From Novosphingobium sp. NDB2Meth1 (GTDB lineage: Bacteria > Pseudomonadota > Alphaproteobacteria > Sphingomonadales > Sphingomonadaceae): a DNA stretch of 64,000 nt. The stretch spans positions 186,001-250,000 of the forward strand of contig NZ_FPEH01000032.1 in NCBI RefSeq assembly GCF_900117425.1, read 5' to 3'. Numbering within the stretch: position 1 is the first letter of the stretch; each line of letters begins with the position of its first letter. Both the position numbers and the translations under genes were made by a program. Of this stretch, positions 35,033 through 43,798 are shown piece after piece. The notes under the pieces are model-generated. The model was not told where the DNA came from and did no database searches. It saw only the letters and a program-made list of their open reading frames with translations.

Positions 35033-35166
35033 GCGTCCCCACCGGCAAGGCCAATCATTCCGACGAGGAATGAACACTATCGCAGCAGCGCGGCTACTGA
35101 GCCTCCGCCGCATGGACCATACCTCGTTTCAGGGCAGCGGCCCGACCCATTCGAGAGGAGTTCACG

Positions 35167-35787
35167 ATGATCCAGGTCCATCTTTTCGCCACGCCCAACA
35201 GCGTCAAGGTCCCCCTCGCGCTCGAGGAAGCCGGGCTTCCCTATGAACTGGTGCGCGTCAATGTCCGCGCCGGCGAGCAGCGCGATCCCGCCTTCGTCAG
35301 CCTCAATCCCAATGCCAAGGTACCGGTGCTGGTCGATCCCGATGGTCCGGACGGCGAACTCGTCCTTACCGAAAGCGCCGCGATCCTTGTCTACATCGCC
35401 GAAAAGACCGGCACGATGCTGCCCGCAGGCGGCACCGCGCGGGCGCGCGTGTTCGAGCAGCTGCTGTTCCATGCCTCGGCGCTGAGCCCGAACTTCGGCA
35501 ACGCCGGCTGGGCACGCGGGGCGGAAAACGAAGGCGCGCAAGCCCGCTTCACGCCGGAGGCCAACCGCCTCACCGATCTGCTCGAAGCCAAGCTCGCGGG
35601 CCAGCGCTTCGTGGCAGGTGATGAATTCTCGATCGCCGACATCGCGCACTGGGGCTGGTTCTGGCGCCGCGCCTTCGCCGGGATCGACTTCGAAAACCGC
35701 CCGAACCTGCAGCGCTGGTTCGATGAACTCGCGGCGCGCCCCGCTTTCGTCACCGCCGAAGCGCGGGTGAACGCCCTGCTCGCCTGA
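35167..35787 (+). CDS. gst: Glutathione S-transferase family protein
   Basis: 206 aa with an N-terminal thioredoxin-fold domain (MIQVHLFATPNSVKVPLALEE; the Ser/Asn of TPNS near residue 11 fits the active-site position; NAKVPVLV cis-Pro loop and LTESAAILVYIAEK glutathione site) and an all-helical C-terminal domain ending FVAGDEFSIADIAHW. Probably detoxification. Preceded by GAGAGGAG. Followed by a strong hairpin terminator. Confidence 0.92.
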   Translation: MIQVHLFATPNSVKVPLALEEAGLPYELVRVNVRAGEQRDPAFVSLNPNAKVPVLVDPDGPDGELVLTESAAILVYIAEKTGTMLPAGGTARARVFEQLLFHASALSPNFGNAGWARGAENEGAQARFTPEANRLTDLLEAKLAGQRFVAGDEFSIADIAHWGWFWRRAFAGIDFENRPNLQRWFDELAARPAFVTAEARVNALLA

Positions 35788-35837
35788 GGCGCACAGCCCA
35801 TACCCCGGGGCGCCTTTGCTCCCCCATCGGCGCCCAT

Positions 35838-35878
35838 GGCCCGGCCATCCCGTTCCCCGGTGGCCGGGCCTTTCGTTT
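35838..35878 (+). terminator. Terminator between gst and the convergent LysR gene
   Basis: Stem GGCCCGGCCA (35838-35847) with TGGCCGGGCC (35861-35870), then TTTCGTTT. It ends the gst transcript 1 nt before the convergent LysR gene. Confidence 0.82.
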
Positions 35879-35879
35879 C

Positions 35880-36794
35880 TTACGAGAAGCACCCCGCCAC
35901 TTCGCCCAGCACCTGCTGCAGGCGCGGCGCCACAAAATCGAGGAAGGCACGCAGCTTGAGCGGCTGGCTGCGCTGGCGGCGATGCACGAGATGGACCGGC
36001 ACCGCCTCGCAGCCCCGGTCCGTGAACAGCGGCACCAGCCGGCCATCGGTCACCGCCGCCGCCGCCTGATACGACATGATCCGCGCCACGCCCACGCCCG
36101 CCATCGCCGCATCGATCAGCGCGTCCGCCGTATTGGCCGAAAAGCGCGGCACGATCTCCACCGTGCGCGCCTGTGCCCCCGAACCGATCCGCCAGCTGCG
36201 CATGGTCTGCAGGCCCTCGAACGCGATGCAATCGTGCTGCGCGAGATCCTCCGGCTGCTCCGGCGTGCCGCGCCGCGCCAGATAAGCCGGGCTGGCGCAG
36301 GCCACCCAGCGGATATCGCCCAGCTTGCGCGCAACAAGATCGCTGTCGGGCAGTTGCCCCACCCGCAGCGCCACATCGACATGCGCTTCCACAAGATCGA
36401 TGTTCGAGTCCGAAAGCACCAGCCGCACCGTGACATCGGGATATGCGGCGAGAAAGGCGTGGATCACCGGCGCCACATGGAGCTTGCCGAACATGATCGG
36501 TGCGGTGACGAGCAGCTCTCCGCGCGGCGCCCGGTATTCCCCGCTCGCCGCACGCTCGGCATCGGCAAGATCGTCCAGCACGCGCCGCGTCGCCACCACG
36601 AAGGTCTCGCCCGCTTCGGTCAGGATCAGCTTGCGGCTCGTCCGCACCAGCAGCTGGGCGCCAAGATGGGCTTCGAGGTCCGAAACCCGGCGGCTGATCG
36701 TCGGCAGCGGCGTGTTCAACGCGCGCGAGGCGGCGGACAGGCTGCCCCCGTCGACGGCGGCAAGCAGGGTGCGCATGGCCTCGAACCGGTCCAT
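35880..36794 (-). CDS. LysR-family regulator
   Basis: 304 aa, from the ATG giving MDRFEAMRTLLAAVDGGSLS. HTH region AASRALNTPLPTISRRVSDLEAHLGAQLL, then the effector domain with DVALRVGQLPDSDLVARKLG. It is divergent from the AhpD-like gene (126-nt gap), a usual arrangement for a regulator and target, so it probably controls that gene and the cNMP-reductase behind it. Confidence 0.9.
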   Translation of the reverse strand: MDRFEAMRTLLAAVDGGSLSAASRALNTPLPTISRRVSDLEAHLGAQLLVRTSRKLILTEAGETFVVATRRVLDDLADAERAASGEYRAPRGELLVTAPIMFGKLHVAPVIHAFLAAYPDVTVRLVLSDSNIDLVEAHVDVALRVGQLPDSDLVARKLGDIRWVACASPAYLARRGTPEQPEDLAQHDCIAFEGLQTMRSWRIGSGAQARTVEIVPRFSANTADALIDAAMAGVGVARIMSYQAAAAVTDGRLVPLFTDRGCEAVPVHLVHRRQRSQPLKLRAFLDFVAPRLQQVLGEVAGCFS

Positions 36795-36920
36795 TTCAAA
36801 GTTCCGTTTTCTGGAAGGAAGCATTGCCAAGGTAGCGGATACTGTCACTCGGCGAAAGGGCCTACCTCCTCCTCAGCGGCCACCCTCCCCCCGGGCCGCA
36901 TCCAAGGAAAGGTCAATCCC

Positions 36921-37472
36921 ATGTCCCGCATCCCCACTGCCGCCACGGTTGCCGACGCCCCCGAAGCTTCGCGCCCGCTGCTCGATGCCGTGAACAAGGC
37001 ACTCGGCACCGTCCCCAACCTGCACCGCCTGGTCGCCACCAGCCCGGCCGCGCTCGAAGGCTACCTCGCGATGAACGGCGCGCTGGCCAAGGGCAAGGTC
37101 CCTGCCCAGACCCGCGAGCGGATCGCGCTGGCAGTCGCCGAAGTCAACGGCTGCGACTACTGCCTCTCGGCCCACACCTACCTCGGCAAGAACGTCTCGA
37201 AGCTCGATGACGCCGAAATCACCGCCAACCGCAACGGCGCCTCGAACGATCCCAAGGCCGACGCCGCCGTCCGCTTCGCCGTCCAGCTGGTGAAGACGCG
37301 CGGCCATGTCGGCGCCGCCGATGTCGAGGCTGTCCGCGCGGCCGGCTACACCGACGCCCAGCTGCTCGAGATCGTCCAGCACGTCGCCCTCAACACCTGG
37401 ACCAACTACGTCAACTCGGCCTTCCAGACCGAGATCGACTTCCCGGTCGTCACCGCGCGCGTCGCGGCCTGA
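36921..37472 (+). CDS. Carboxymuconolactone decarboxylase / AhpD-like protein
   Basis: 183-aa all-helical CMD-family protein with the redox motif NGCDYCLSAH (Cys78, Cys81, His85), as in AhpD-type alkylhydroperoxidases. The first part (about 1-60) carries VPNLHRLVATSPAALEGYLAMNG, typical of the peroxidase-related CMD subfamily. AAGGAAAGG lies upstream. Likely a thiol-dependent peroxidase or a quinone- or aldehyde-stress protein. Confidence 0.9.
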   Translation: MSRIPTAATVADAPEASRPLLDAVNKALGTVPNLHRLVATSPAALEGYLAMNGALAKGKVPAQTRERIALAVAEVNGCDYCLSAHTYLGKNVSKLDDAEITANRNGASNDPKADAAVRFAVQLVKTRGHVGAADVEAVRAAGYTDAQLLEIVQHVALNTWTNYVNSAFQTEIDFPVVTARVAA

Positions 37473-37548
37473 CACCGGGAGGCGGGCGTCTGCAGCTCCC
37501 ACTCTCCTCGCAGGCGCCCGCCACCTCTCTTTCCAAGGAGCACCGACC

Positions 37549-37638
37549 ATGTCGTTCAGATCCCGCCTGGTATCCGTCGCCGTCTCGGTGTCGGTCCTTG
37601 CCGTCAACGTCGTCGCCTCGTTTCCGCCGCTTGCCTGA
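37549..37638 (+). CDS. Small hydrophobic peptide, 29 aa
   Basis: MSFRSRLVSVAVSVSVLAVN is the start; the peptide is one basic N-terminus and one hydrophobic helix ending in Pro-Pro-Leu-Ala. It has a good Shine-Dalgarno AAGGAG (37535-37540) with an 8-nt spacer. A hairpin-like repeat GGCGGGCG/CGCCCGCC precedes it. It could be a small membrane protein, a leader peptide for the reductase 105 nt downstream, or the remnant of a signal peptide. No homologue recognised. Confidence 0.45.
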   Translation: MSFRSRLVSVAVSVSVLAVNVVASFPPLA

Positions 37639-37742
37639 GCGTGCCATGCGGCTGTAGCGCTGCAGTGCAGCGTTACGGTATGCTCCTGCAGCGCGACTCC
37701 ACGCGCAACCGCCACCCGGCGCACAGCAGGACCAGACCGCAC

Positions 37743-39365
37743 ATGGAATCGATCGGCGCCGATCTTCGCGCGATGCAGCGCACCCCGCTTCATGACAGCC
37801 ATGTCGAGGCCTTGCGCGCCGTCGGCACGGTGCAGTTCTACCCCGCGGGCACGATGATGGCCCGCCCCGGCGACCCCGCCGACAAGTTCACTTATGTCGA
37901 GGAAGGCGAGATCGAGGTGGTCAATCCGATCACCGACGAACGCCACCTGCCCTCCACGCTCGGCCCCACCCAGTTCATGGGCGAGATTTCCTTCCTCAGC
38001 GGCGGCACCGTCTCGATGGCGATGCGCGCGGCGCAGGATACGCGGGTGATCGAAGTCCCGCGCGAGGCGATGCTGGCGCTGATGGCGCAGATCCCCGAAA
38101 TGTCCGACATCGTCATCACCGTGCTCGCCGCGCGCCGCCGCCGCCAGCTCGACGAGCGCGACAGCTCGCTCCAGCTGATCGGCGAGGACGAGGACGCCGC
38201 CGTCCGCCGCGTCGCCCAGTTCGCCAGCCGCAACCGCATTCCCTATCGCTCGCTCAAGCTCGGCACCGACGAAGCCCTCACTGCCGCGCAGGCCTGCTCG
38301 ATCGAGGGCTCGGTCCCGGCGGTGATCTTCGGCCGCGACACGGTCGTCACCCAGCCCACGCCCGACAAGATCGCCCACCTCCTCGGAATCAACCGCGAGC
38401 TGCAATATGATGAAGCCTTCGACGTGATCATCGTCGGCGGCGGCCCCGCCGGTGTCGCAGCGGGCGTTTACGCAGGCGCTGAAGGCCTTTGCGCGCTGGT
38501 GATCGAGGACCTTGCCATCGGCGGGCAGGCGGGCACCTCCAGCCGCATCGAGAACTACATGGGCTTCCCCACCGGCATTTCCGGCGGCGACCTCGTCTGG
38601 CGCGGCGAAGTGCAGGCGATGAAGTTCGGTACCCGCTTCGCCCTCCCGCGCCGGGTCACCGCGCTCGAACAGCTCGACGACGGCTATTTTTGCGCCACGT
38701 TCGACAACGATCAACGCGTGCGCGGCAAGGCCGTGGTGGTGGCAACCGGCGTGCAGTATCGCCGCTTGCCCATCCCCCGCCTCGCCGAGTTCGAAGGCGC
38801 GGGCATCTACTACGCCGCGACCGAGATCGAGGCGCGCTATTGCAAGGGTACGCAGGCGGTGATCATCGGCGGCGGCAATTCCGCCGGGCAGGCCGCGATG
38901 TACCTCAGCCGCTCCGCCCGCTGCGCGCATGTCGTGGTGCGCGGGCCCTCGCTGGCACTGTCGATGTCGAGCTATCTCTCGGAACGGCTGGAGGCCGATC
39001 CCGGCATCGCAATCGACTACAACTCCGAAGTCGTGGCGCTCCATGGCGGGGCGCATCTCGAAGGCGTTACCCTGCGCAATTCGAAGACCGGCGAGACGCA
39101 GGACATCCCGACCCGCGCCCTGTTCATCATGGTCGGCGCCGCGCCCAACACCGAATGGCTCTCCGGCCTTGTCGATCTGGACGACAAGGGCTTCGTCCTC
39201 ACCGGCCCGGCGGTGGGCGCGGCATCGCCCTACGCCACCTCGCACCCGGGCATCTTCGCGGTGGGCGATGTCCGCTCGGGCTCGGTCAAGCGCGTCGCCT
39301 CGGCAGTCGGCGAAGGCTCGGTGGTGATCTCGAAAGTGTGGGATTACGTGAACAGCGGCGGCTGA
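37743..39365 (+). CDS. Cyclic-nucleotide-binding domain / thioredoxin-reductase-like flavoprotein
   Basis: 540 aa. N-terminal cNMP-binding domain (about 10-130, with GEIEVV and FMGEISFLSGG), a middle thioredoxin-like segment (about 150-215), and a TrxR-like FAD/NAD(P)H module (VIIVGGGPAGVAAG at 229-242, second GGGNSAGQAAM near 376-386, late ATP-like VGDVRSGSVKRVASAVGEG). The CATC active site of thioredoxin reductase reads YAAT (357-360), so no redox-active disulfide. It cannot reduce thioredoxin in the usual way. The start at 37743 is the last ATG before the cNMP domain. Confidence 0.85.
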   Translation: MESIGADLRAMQRTPLHDSHVEALRAVGTVQFYPAGTMMARPGDPADKFTYVEEGEIEVVNPITDERHLPSTLGPTQFMGEISFLSGGTVSMAMRAAQDTRVIEVPREAMLALMAQIPEMSDIVITVLAARRRRQLDERDSSLQLIGEDEDAAVRRVAQFASRNRIPYRSLKLGTDEALTAAQACSIEGSVPAVIFGRDTVVTQPTPDKIAHLLGINRELQYDEAFDVIIVGGGPAGVAAGVYAGAEGLCALVIEDLAIGGQAGTSSRIENYMGFPTGISGGDLVWRGEVQAMKFGTRFALPRRVTALEQLDDGYFCATFDNDQRVRGKAVVVATGVQYRRLPIPRLAEFEGAGIYYAATEIEARYCKGTQAVIIGGGNSAGQAAMYLSRSARCAHVVVRGPSLALSMSSYLSERLEADPGIAIDYNSEVVALHGGAHLEGVTLRNSKTGETQDIPTRALFIMVGAAPNTEWLSGLVDLDDKGFVLTGPAVGAASPYATSHPGIFAVGDVRSGSVKRVASAVGEGSVVISKVWDYVNSGG

Positions 39366-39562
39366 CGGCCATCCGTTGCACTTCGAGACTTAAAACTCCA
39401 CCAATGCGGTTGAGATTCTTCTCGCAAGGCTCTCTCATGCGTGGTAATGTTATACCATAATAACGTCGTACGGCCCGTGTTGCTTGCATCGGGATTGTTC
39501 GTTTCGTTCCCGCTGCTCTCCTTCGCAACCCGGGCTGTCCGGCACAGCCGAGGAGAGCATGC

Positions 39563-40240
39563 ATGGCTTATGGTACTCCCCAAACAAACCGCCGCCGGAT
39601 CGTGGCGCTGGCCGGTGTCGGCGTGGTCCACGGCGTCATGGCCGTGGCGCTGCTGACTGGTTTTGCCGGCGGGATCATCCAGATCCGCGACAAGAACTGG
39701 CTTCCGGCCTGGAATTACATGCCGCCCCCGCCGCCGCCCAGCCCGCAGCCGACAGTCGAGCCCAAGACGCCCGCGCAGAAGACCCTCACCCGGTCTGATC
39801 CGCTTCCGACGCCGGTGCCGCTGCCGGGGCCGGACACGACGATCGAGCTTGGCCCGCTACCGACAGCCGGGGCGGACTACGGCAATGAAACCCTGCGACT
39901 GCCGCTGCCGCCGCTACCCGCCAGTTCGCCCAGCCCCACCTTCAGCCCGCGCGCCGTTCAGCCGCTGGGTGCGCCGGGCAAGTGGGTCTCGGATGCGGAC
40001 TATCCCACGGCCGCCCTGCGACGCGGCGATCAAGGCGCCACGCGCTTCGAGCTCACGATCAGCCCTGATGGCCGCGTGCGCGATTGCCGTATCGCGCAGT
40101 CGAGCGGTTCGGCCGACCTCGATGCGGCCACTTGCGCAAAGCTATCCCAGCGCGCCCGCTTCACCCCCGCACGGGACGAGCACGGCGATCTGGTGGCGGG
40201 CCGCTATTCGGGCGTGATCCGCTGGCGCATTCCGGAGTAA
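39563..40240 (+). CDS. TonB-family protein
   Basis: 225 aa with one membrane helix (about 13-36), a long Pro-rich linker (about 52-135) and a C-terminal TonB-like domain (DADYPTAALRRGDQGATRFELTI, VRDCRIAQSSGSADLDAAT). The third such gene in the window. No ExbBD nearby. It precedes the ethanolamine operon by 68 nt. Confidence 0.8.
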   Translation: MAYGTPQTNRRRIVALAGVGVVHGVMAVALLTGFAGGIIQIRDKNWLPAWNYMPPPPPPSPQPTVEPKTPAQKTLTRSDPLPTPVPLPGPDTTIELGPLPTAGADYGNETLRLPLPPLPASSPSPTFSPRAVQPLGAPGKWVSDADYPTAALRRGDQGATRFELTISPDGRVRDCRIAQSSGSADLDAATCAKLSQRARFTPARDEHGDLVAGRYSGVIRWRIPE

Positions 40241-40308
40241 GTTCTCCAAACTTCCATTGCGCTGCAGCAAGATCGCGGCATACCATCGCCCCATGGAGGG
40301 CCGCGATC

Positions 40309-41700
40309 TTGCCATATACCTGTGATCTCGGCGGCGAACGGCACGGCTTCGCGGACCTCAAGGCCGTCCTCGCCGCCGCCAGCCCGCTCCGCTCGGGCGA
40401 TGAACTGGCCGGCCTCGCCGCAAGCAGCGCAACCCAGCGGGTCGCGGCACGGTGGGTCCTCGCCGATCTCCCGCTCAAGACCTTCCTCACCGAAGCCGTC
40501 GCCCCTTACGAAAGCGACGAAGTCACCCGCCTCATCATTGACAGCCACGATCCCGCCGCCTTCGCGCCCATCGCGCACCTCACCGTCGGCGGCTTTCGCG
40601 ACTGGCTCCTGAGCGAAGCGGCAGACGAAGCCGCGCTTGCCGCCATCGCGCGCGGGGTGACGCCGGAAATGGCCGCCGCGGTCTCCAAGCTGATGCGCAA
40701 TCAGGACCTGATCGCGGTCGCGAAGAAGATCCGCGTGGTCACGGCCTTCCGCACCACCATCGGCCTCCCCGGCCGCCTCTCCACCCGCCTCCAGCCCAAC
40801 CACCCGGCGGATGATCCGCGCGGGATCGCGGCCGCGGTGCTCGATGGCCTGCTCCACGGTGTCGGCGATGCGGTGATCGGGGTGAACCCGGCGACTGATT
40901 CCGTCCCCGCCGCCACCACGCTCATCCGCATGCTCGATGAACTGCGCGAAGCCTATGCGATCCCGACGCAGACTTGCGTGCTCACCCATGTCACCAATGC
41001 GCTGACGATCATGGAGCGCGGCGCGCCGGTCGATCTGGTGTTCCAGTCCATCGCGGGGAGCGAGGCAGCCAACGCGGGCTTTGGCATCGACCTTGCCGTG
41101 CTGCGCGAAGCCCATGCCGCCGCGCAGGCGCTCGGGCGCGGCACTGTGGGCCGCAATGCGATGTATTTCGAGACCGGCCAAGGCTCCGCGCTCTCCGCCA
41201 ATGCCCACCACGGCGTCGACCAGCAGACGATGGAAGCGCGCGCCTATGCTGTCGCCCGCGCGTTCGATCCGCTCCTCGTCAACACCGTCGTCGGCTTCAT
41301 AGGGCCGGAATACCTCTACGACGGCAAGCAGATCGTCCGCGCGGGGCTGGAGGATCACTTCTGCGGCAAGCTGCTCGGCCTGCCGATGGGCTGCGACGTC
41401 TGCTACACCAACCATGCCGAGGCCGATCAGGACGACATGGACAGCCTGATGACGCTGCTCACCGTCGCGGGCTGCAGTTTCCTGATCTGCGTGCCGGGCA
41501 GCGACGACGTCATGCTCTCCTACCAGAGCCTCTCGAACCACGACGCGCTTTACTTGCGCCACGTGATGGGCCTGCGCCCCGCGCCCGAATTCGAGGCATG
41601 GCTCGAAGCGGTCGGCATCGCTGCGCCGGATGGCACGCTGCGCGCGCTGGCAGACGGCGCCTCGCCGTTCGTGCGCCAGATCGCGGAGACCATGGCTTGA
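40309..41700 (+). CDS. eutB: Ethanolamine ammonia-lyase large subunit
   Basis: Adenosylcobalamin enzyme splitting ethanolamine to acetaldehyde and ammonia. I chose the in-frame TTG at 40309, preceded by GGAGGG, giving 463 aa, which aligns with the usual EutB N-terminus; the frame is open further up but lacks family similarity. Family blocks include SPLRSGDELAGLAA, LPGRLSTRLQPNHPADD, FETGQGSALSANAHHGVDQQT and NHAEADQDDMD. No cobalamin riboswitch fits in the short 68-nt leader. Confidence 0.93.
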   Translation: MPYTCDLGGERHGFADLKAVLAAASPLRSGDELAGLAASSATQRVAARWVLADLPLKTFLTEAVAPYESDEVTRLIIDSHDPAAFAPIAHLTVGGFRDWLLSEAADEAALAAIARGVTPEMAAAVSKLMRNQDLIAVAKKIRVVTAFRTTIGLPGRLSTRLQPNHPADDPRGIAAAVLDGLLHGVGDAVIGVNPATDSVPAATTLIRMLDELREAYAIPTQTCVLTHVTNALTIMERGAPVDLVFQSIAGSEAANAGFGIDLAVLREAHAAAQALGRGTVGRNAMYFETGQGSALSANAHHGVDQQTMEARAYAVARAFDPLLVNTVVGFIGPEYLYDGKQIVRAGLEDHFCGKLLGLPMGCDVCYTNHAEADQDDMDSLMTLLTVAGCSFLICVPGSDDVMLSYQSLSNHDALYLRHVMGLRPAPEFEAWLEAVGIAAPDGTLRALADGASPFVRQIAETMA

Positions 41701-42458
41701 GCGAGGTTGTGCCGGGCGAACTGTGGGCACGGCTGCGGCGGACCACCCCGGCGCGCATCGCGCTCGGCCGCATCGGGAATGCCCTGCCGCTGGGCGAAGT
41801 GCTCGATTTCCAGCTCGCCCACGCCCGCGCCCGCGATGCCGTCCACGCCGCGCTCGATACCGCGGCACTCGAAGCCGCACTCGCCCCGCTGCCGGTGCTG
41901 CACGTGGAAAGCGACGCGCCGGACCGCGCCACCTACTTGCGCCGCCCCGATCTCGGCCGCCGCCTGTCGGATCGGTCCACCGCGCTGCTGGCCGAGACAG
42001 GCACCCGCTGCGACGTCTGCTTCGTCATCGGCGACGGCCTTTCTGCAACCGGCGTGCAAGCAGGCGCGGCACGGCTGCTCAAGGCCTGCGCCGCAGAGCT
42101 TGGCGATCTCGCCATCGGCCCAGTCGTCATCGCCCGGCAAGCCCGCGTCGCGCTTGGCGATCCCATCGGGGAAGCGCTCGGCGCCCGCGTCGTGGTGATG
42201 ATCATCGGCGAGCGCCCCGGCCTCAGCGTCCACGACAGCCTCGGCATCTACCTGACTTTCGCCCCCCGCCCCGGCCGCAGCGATGCCGAGCGCAACTGCA
42301 TCTCCAATATCCACAGCGCAGGCGGCCTCTCGCCCGAAGACGCCGCGCGCACACTTGGCTGGCTGCTGCGGGAGGCGCTGCGCCTTCAGCTTTCGGGCGT
42401 CGCGCTCAAGGACGACCAGACGCCCGCCCTGCCCGCCAAGGACCCCAGCCGCGCATGA
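41697..42458 (+). CDS. eutC: Ethanolamine ammonia-lyase small subunit
   Basis: Cobalamin-binding small subunit of the same enzyme, 253 aa from a TTG start that overlaps the eutB stop (TTGA). Motifs are TPARIALGRIGNALPLGEVLDFQLAHARARDAVH, DVCFVIGDGLSATGVQAGA and GERPGLSVHDSLGIYLTF. No eutA reactivase gene is adjacent, so reactivation of the cofactor must rely on another protein. Confidence 0.93.
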   Translation: MSEVVPGELWARLRRTTPARIALGRIGNALPLGEVLDFQLAHARARDAVHAALDTAALEAALAPLPVLHVESDAPDRATYLRRPDLGRRLSDRSTALLAETGTRCDVCFVIGDGLSATGVQAGAARLLKACAAELGDLAIGPVVIARQARVALGDPIGEALGARVVVMIIGERPGLSVHDSLGIYLTFAPRPGRSDAERNCISNIHSAGGLSPEDAARTLGWLLREALRLQLSGVALKDDQTPALPAKDPSRA

Positions 42459-43795
42459 ACGAACCCCAGCTGCAGAAAAGCCTCGGCCCCTCCCACCTTT
42501 GGGCGATCGCTGTCGGCCTCGTCATCTCGGGCGAATACTTCGGCTGGAGCTATGGCTGGGCCAGCGCGGGCACGCTGGGCTTTCTCGTCACCACCGTGGC
42601 GGTCGCGGCCATGTACATCGCCTTCATCTTCTCGTTCACCGAGCTGACCACGGCGATCCCCCACGCCGGCGGCCCATTCGCTTATGCCTTGCGCGCCTTC
42701 GGACCGCTGGGCGGCGCCATCGCGGGGTTCGCCACGCTGGTCGAATTCCTGTTCGCGCCGCCCGCGATCTCGCTTGCCATCGGCGCCTATCTCCACGTGC
42801 AGTTCCCTGCCCTCGAACCCAAGCACGCCGCGCTCGGCGCCTATGCCGTGTTCATGGCGCTCAACATCGTCGGCGTGCACATCGCGGCGAGCTTCGAGGT
42901 TGTGGTGACGCTCCTCGCGGTGGGCGAACTGCTGGTGTTCATGGCCGTCGTCCTCCCCGCATTCCGCTGGTCGAACTTCCTCGCCGGCGGCTGGGCCGGG
43001 CAGGACCACTTCACCCCCGCCGCGGTGGGCGGAATCTTCGCCGCGCTCCCCTTCGCGATCTGGTTCTTCCTCGCCATCGAAGGCGTCGCCATGGCCGCCG
43101 AGGAAGCGAAGGAGCCGCGCCGCACCATCCCCCGCGCCTATATCTCCGGCATCCTCACGCTGACGGTGCTCGCCTTCGGGGTCATGCTCTTCGCCGGCGG
43201 CTCGGGCAGCTGGGCCGAGCTTGCCAGCCTCAACGACCCCCTCCCGCAGGCGATGAAGCGCGCGGTCGGCGCCTCCAGCGGCTGGCTGCACATGCTGGTC
43301 TGGCTCGGGCTGTTCGGCCTCGTCGCCTCGTTCCACGGCATCATCATGGGCTATGCCCGCCAGATCTTCGCATTGGGCCGCGCGGGCTACCTCCCCGCCG
43401 TGTTCGCCCGCCTGCATCCGCGCTTCAACACACCGCATGTGGCAACGCTGGCGGGCGGCGTGGTCGGCATCGCGGCGATCTACAGCGACACCTTCGTCAG
43501 CATCGCGGGCCAATCGCTCACCGCCAGCGTGGTCACGCTCTCGGCCTTCGGTGCGCTGCTCATGTACGTCGTCTCGATGGCCGCGCTATTCCGCTTGCGC
43601 ACCACCGAGCCCGATCTCGCCCGCCCCTTCCGCGCCCCGCTCTACCCGGTCGCCCCCGCATTCGCGCTCGCCATGGCCAGCCTCGCGCTGGTGACGATGG
43701 CGTGGAGCAACCGCGAACTCGCCGCGATCTTCGCCGGGCTGATGGTCATGCTGGTCAGCGGCGCACTTCTGTTCCGCCGCCAGGAGACAGCCTGA
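42455..43795 (+). CDS. eat: Ethanolamine permease (APC superfamily)
   Basis: 446-aa inner-membrane transporter with about 12 hydrophobic helices. The APC signature is GEYFGWSYGWASAG near the N-terminus (25-40), then TAIPHAGGPFAYALRAFGPLGG and the consensus region EGVAMAAEEAKEPRRTIPRAY. The ATG overlaps the eutC stop. Substrate assignment to ethanolamine rests on the operon. Confidence 0.9.
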   Translation: MNEPQLQKSLGPSHLWAIAVGLVISGEYFGWSYGWASAGTLGFLVTTVAVAAMYIAFIFSFTELTTAIPHAGGPFAYALRAFGPLGGAIAGFATLVEFLFAPPAISLAIGAYLHVQFPALEPKHAALGAYAVFMALNIVGVHIAASFEVVVTLLAVGELLVFMAVVLPAFRWSNFLAGGWAGQDHFTPAAVGGIFAALPFAIWFFLAIEGVAMAAEEAKEPRRTIPRAYISGILTLTVLAFGVMLFAGGSGSWAELASLNDPLPQAMKRAVGASSGWLHMLVWLGLFGLVASFHGIIMGYARQIFALGRAGYLPAVFARLHPRFNTPHVATLAGGVVGIAAIYSDTFVSIAGQSLTASVVTLSAFGALLMYVVSMAALFRLRTTEPDLARPFRAPLYPVAPAFALAMASLALVTMAWSNRELAAIFAGLMVMLVSGALLFRRQETA

Positions 43796-43798
43796 CCG

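Noticed and set aside
40241..40308. Cobalamin riboswitch before eutB
   Set aside because: The gap is 68 nt, too short for the known structure, and no B12-box is seen.
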